Shown: piece by piece, positions 62,704 to 64,000 of the stretch
Position numbering within the stretch: position 1 is the stretch's first letter
Layout: each line of letters starts with the position of its first letter
Assembly (NCBI GenBank): GCA_002436415.1
Contig: DJMA01000029.1
Coordinates: forward strand, 161,726-225,725
Direction: 5' to 3'
Origin: Bdellovibrionaceae bacterium UBA6502
GTDB taxonomy: Bacteria > Bdellovibrionota > Bdellovibrionia > Bdellovibrionales > UBA840
DNA length: 64,000 nucleotides
The notes under the pieces: model-generated
Databases searched by the model: none
The model's input: the letters and a program-made list of their open reading frames with translations, nothing else
What the model was told of the DNA's origin: nothing
Program-made: the position numbers and the translations under genes

Positions 62704-63415
62704 TTATGCAGATATGCTTCTGACAGCAAAAGAAAACTTCATATCAGGAAACTACAAATTAGCGGAGCCAATGCTAAAGCAACTTCTTCTTGTAAAAAAC
62801 CGTGATCCCGAAGTTTATCAGATGCTTGCCACCATATTTTATGATCAGGGAAAGTTTAAAAGGGCAATTAAAACTTTTAAGAGAGCCTTAGAAATTGATC
62901 CAGGCTATACCGATGCAAGTATTGGTTTATCTATTATACTAAACGACATTGGTAAATACGATGAAGCTAAAAATGTTTTTGAAGATGCTAGAGAGTTTTT
63001 AGATAAAAAGAAAAGTAAACTAGATAGTTATGCAGAAGAGAAGATCTCGCAAAAACACTTTGAATTAGGAGAAATGTACTCCAATTACAAGATGTTCAAA
63101 GAGGCCATTGAGCAATACCAAAGTGCTCTGCGTTTTGCTAACGAACCTTCAGAAATTGTGGTTCGAATTGCTGATGCATATGTTGCAAATCGACAGGCTG
63201 AAAAAGCGGTTAAATTTTTGCATAAACATTTAGATGAGTTTCCAACCGCAAATCCGGTTCGAGTAAAACTAGGTTTGATTTATTACAATGGCAATAGAAT
63301 ACTAGAAGCTGCAGAAGAATGGGAAAAAGTATTAAAATTTGATCCCAAGCACAGCGACGCTAAATCGTATCTTAAATTAGCGCAAAACATTAAAGTAACT
63401 GAGCGACCACTATAA
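62690..63415 (+). CDS. TPR-repeat protein
   Basis: 241 residues, cytosolic by sequence (no signal). ATG 62690 is used because AAGGGTGGG lies just upstream. At least five TPRs are seen, for example DPEVYQMLATIFYDQGKFKRAIKTFKRALEIDPGY and NPVRVKLGLIYYNGNRILEAAEEWEKVLKFDPKH. A protein scaffold; partner unknown. Coupled to bamD by overlap and followed by hpt after 10 bp. Confidence 0.8.
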   Translation: MASIDYADMLLTAKENFISGNYKLAEPMLKQLLLVKNRDPEVYQMLATIFYDQGKFKRAIKTFKRALEIDPGYTDASIGLSIILNDIGKYDEAKNVFEDAREFLDKKKSKLDSYAEEKISQKHFELGEMYSNYKMFKEAIEQYQSALRFANEPSEIVVRIADAYVANRQAEKAVKFLHKHLDEFPTANPVRVKLGLIYYNGNRILEAAEEWEKVLKFDPKHSDAKSYLKLAQNIKVTERPL

Positions 63416-63425
63416 GGGGATAATT

Positions 63426-63956
63426 ATGGCTCTTAAAGATAAAATGATGTCTTATATTACTGAAGAAGAAATCAGTGAAATGATCAAAAACCTGGCTCGA
63501 GAAATTGAGATGGATTACGCAGGAGAAGAAATTCTTTTGGTTTGTCCTCTCAAAGGCTCAGCGTTTTTTGTTGCTGATTTAATGAGAGAAATCAAACTAA
63601 ACCAACAAGTTGATTTTGTATACGTTACCAACAAAAGCTCTGAAACCGGTGAGCGCGGCGGCGATATCAAGTTCTTAAAAGACATTAGCTCAGACATTTC
63701 AAAGAAGAATGTTCTAATTGTCGAAGAGATCATTGATACAGGAAGAACACTTTCTTTTCTTAAAAACCGTCTATTAGCAAGTGGACCAAAAAGTCTTAAA
63801 ATCGTTTGTCTTTTAGATAAGCCTGCCAGACGAGTTATTAGCATTAAGCCTGATTACGTTGGAAGAACCATAGAAGATCGTTATGTGGTTGGCTATGGCA
63901 TGGACGAAGATGAATTAGGTCGTAACTACCGTGAGATCTATCACCTGAAAAACTAA
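63426..63956 (+). CDS. hpt: Hypoxanthine phosphoribosyltransferase
   Basis: Purine salvage enzyme making IMP (or GMP) from PRPP. 176 residues. LLVCPLKGSAFFVADLMREI, then the PRPP loop VLIVEEIIDTGRTLSFL, and the end FVxGYGMDxxxxxRN-type motif YVVGYGMDEDELGRNYREI. SD AGGGGA precedes the ATG. The last 44 bases of the window contain nothing recognisable. Confidence 0.93.
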   Translation: MALKDKMMSYITEEEISEMIKNLAREIEMDYAGEEILLVCPLKGSAFFVADLMREIKLNQQVDFVYVTNKSSETGERGGDIKFLKDISSDISKKNVLIVEEIIDTGRTLSFLKNRLLASGPKSLKIVCLLDKPARRVISIKPDYVGRTIEDRYVVGYGMDEDELGRNYREIYHLKN

Positions 63957-64000
63957 AATAAAAAAAGCCACTGATTTGATCTGTCCCCCTAAAAATGGAC

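Noticed and set aside
63957..64000. Possible terminator after hpt
   Set aside because: The A-rich run and GCCACTG have no matching arm before the window ends.
1..64000. tRNA, rRNA, CRISPR, IS or prophage features
   Set aside because: Gene-free stretches were read for tRNA arms, regular repeats and transposase fragments; none was found.

Overview
The window reads as chromosome of a member of the Bdellovibrionota (Bdellovibrio-like bacteria). Grounds: AT-rich DNA, a dense set of Gram-negative envelope genes (bamD, rseP, mltG, LpxD-type acyltransferases, TonB, predicted beta-barrels), many exported proteins with no recognised family, and two lipoprotein-like signal peptides that end in the unusual motif YQNCG. 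The placement is an inference from protein character and gene order; no marker phylogeny could be run. No rRNA, tRNA, IS element, prophage or CRISPR array was seen.

Layout. 1-2.9 kb: tail of a probable class A PBP, then uvrA. 4.2-6.6 kb: a sigma-54 enhancer-binding protein followed by a small sensor-like protein that has its own consensus sigma-54 promoter. 6.7-17 kb: a peptidoglycan-sugar salvage neighbourhood (AmgK- and MurU-like pair, AnmK, NagZ and a DppBC-type permease pair), with a receiver-CheX-like protein and a large Tad-like protein among them. 17.2-22.3 kb: a BtuFCD-type cobalamin/iron-chelate importer and TonB, with two LpxD-related genes inserted between btuF and btuC that carry complementary halves of the LpxD signature. 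22.4-25.3 kb: a small exported redox/metal operon with CPC, Met/His-rich and His-tail motifs. 25.4-31.6 kb: exported and outer-membrane proteins, an M23 endopeptidase and a 43-residue basic protein.

31.8-37.8 kb: galU, an exported protein, priA, a CFI-box protein and an FAD-dependent amine oxidase-like protein. 38.3-49 kb: the translation/envelope block rpsB-tsf-pyrH-frr-uppS-cdsA-rseP-tsaB, continuing into a MinD/FlhG-like ATPase, a J-domain/RodZ-like fusion, rluD and pgeF. 49.3-50.5 kb: two exported proteins. 50.6-56.8 kb (minus strand): a five-gene operon of class III aminotransferase, degenerate M20-like protein, AstA, AstD and MltG. 56.9-59.3 kb: a TPR-SH3 membrane protein, a cyclic-nucleotide-binding protein and an AI-2E-family permease. 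59.7-64 kb: a large exported protein, bamD, a TPR protein and hpt.

Themes. Cell-wall turnover recurs through the window (salvage kinases, NagZ, M23, MltG, UppS, PBP fragment), which fits an organism that remodels its own and possibly prey murein. Regulation looks sigma-factor rich: one clear sigma-54 promoter and several sigma-28-like candidates. The most unusual items are the split LpxD pair in the B12 cluster, the AST-like operon with a metal-site-degenerate M20 protein and no astB or astE, the YQNCG lipoproteins with sigma-28-like promoters, and a 15-bp intergenic repeat shared by the rpsB and bamD upstream regions.
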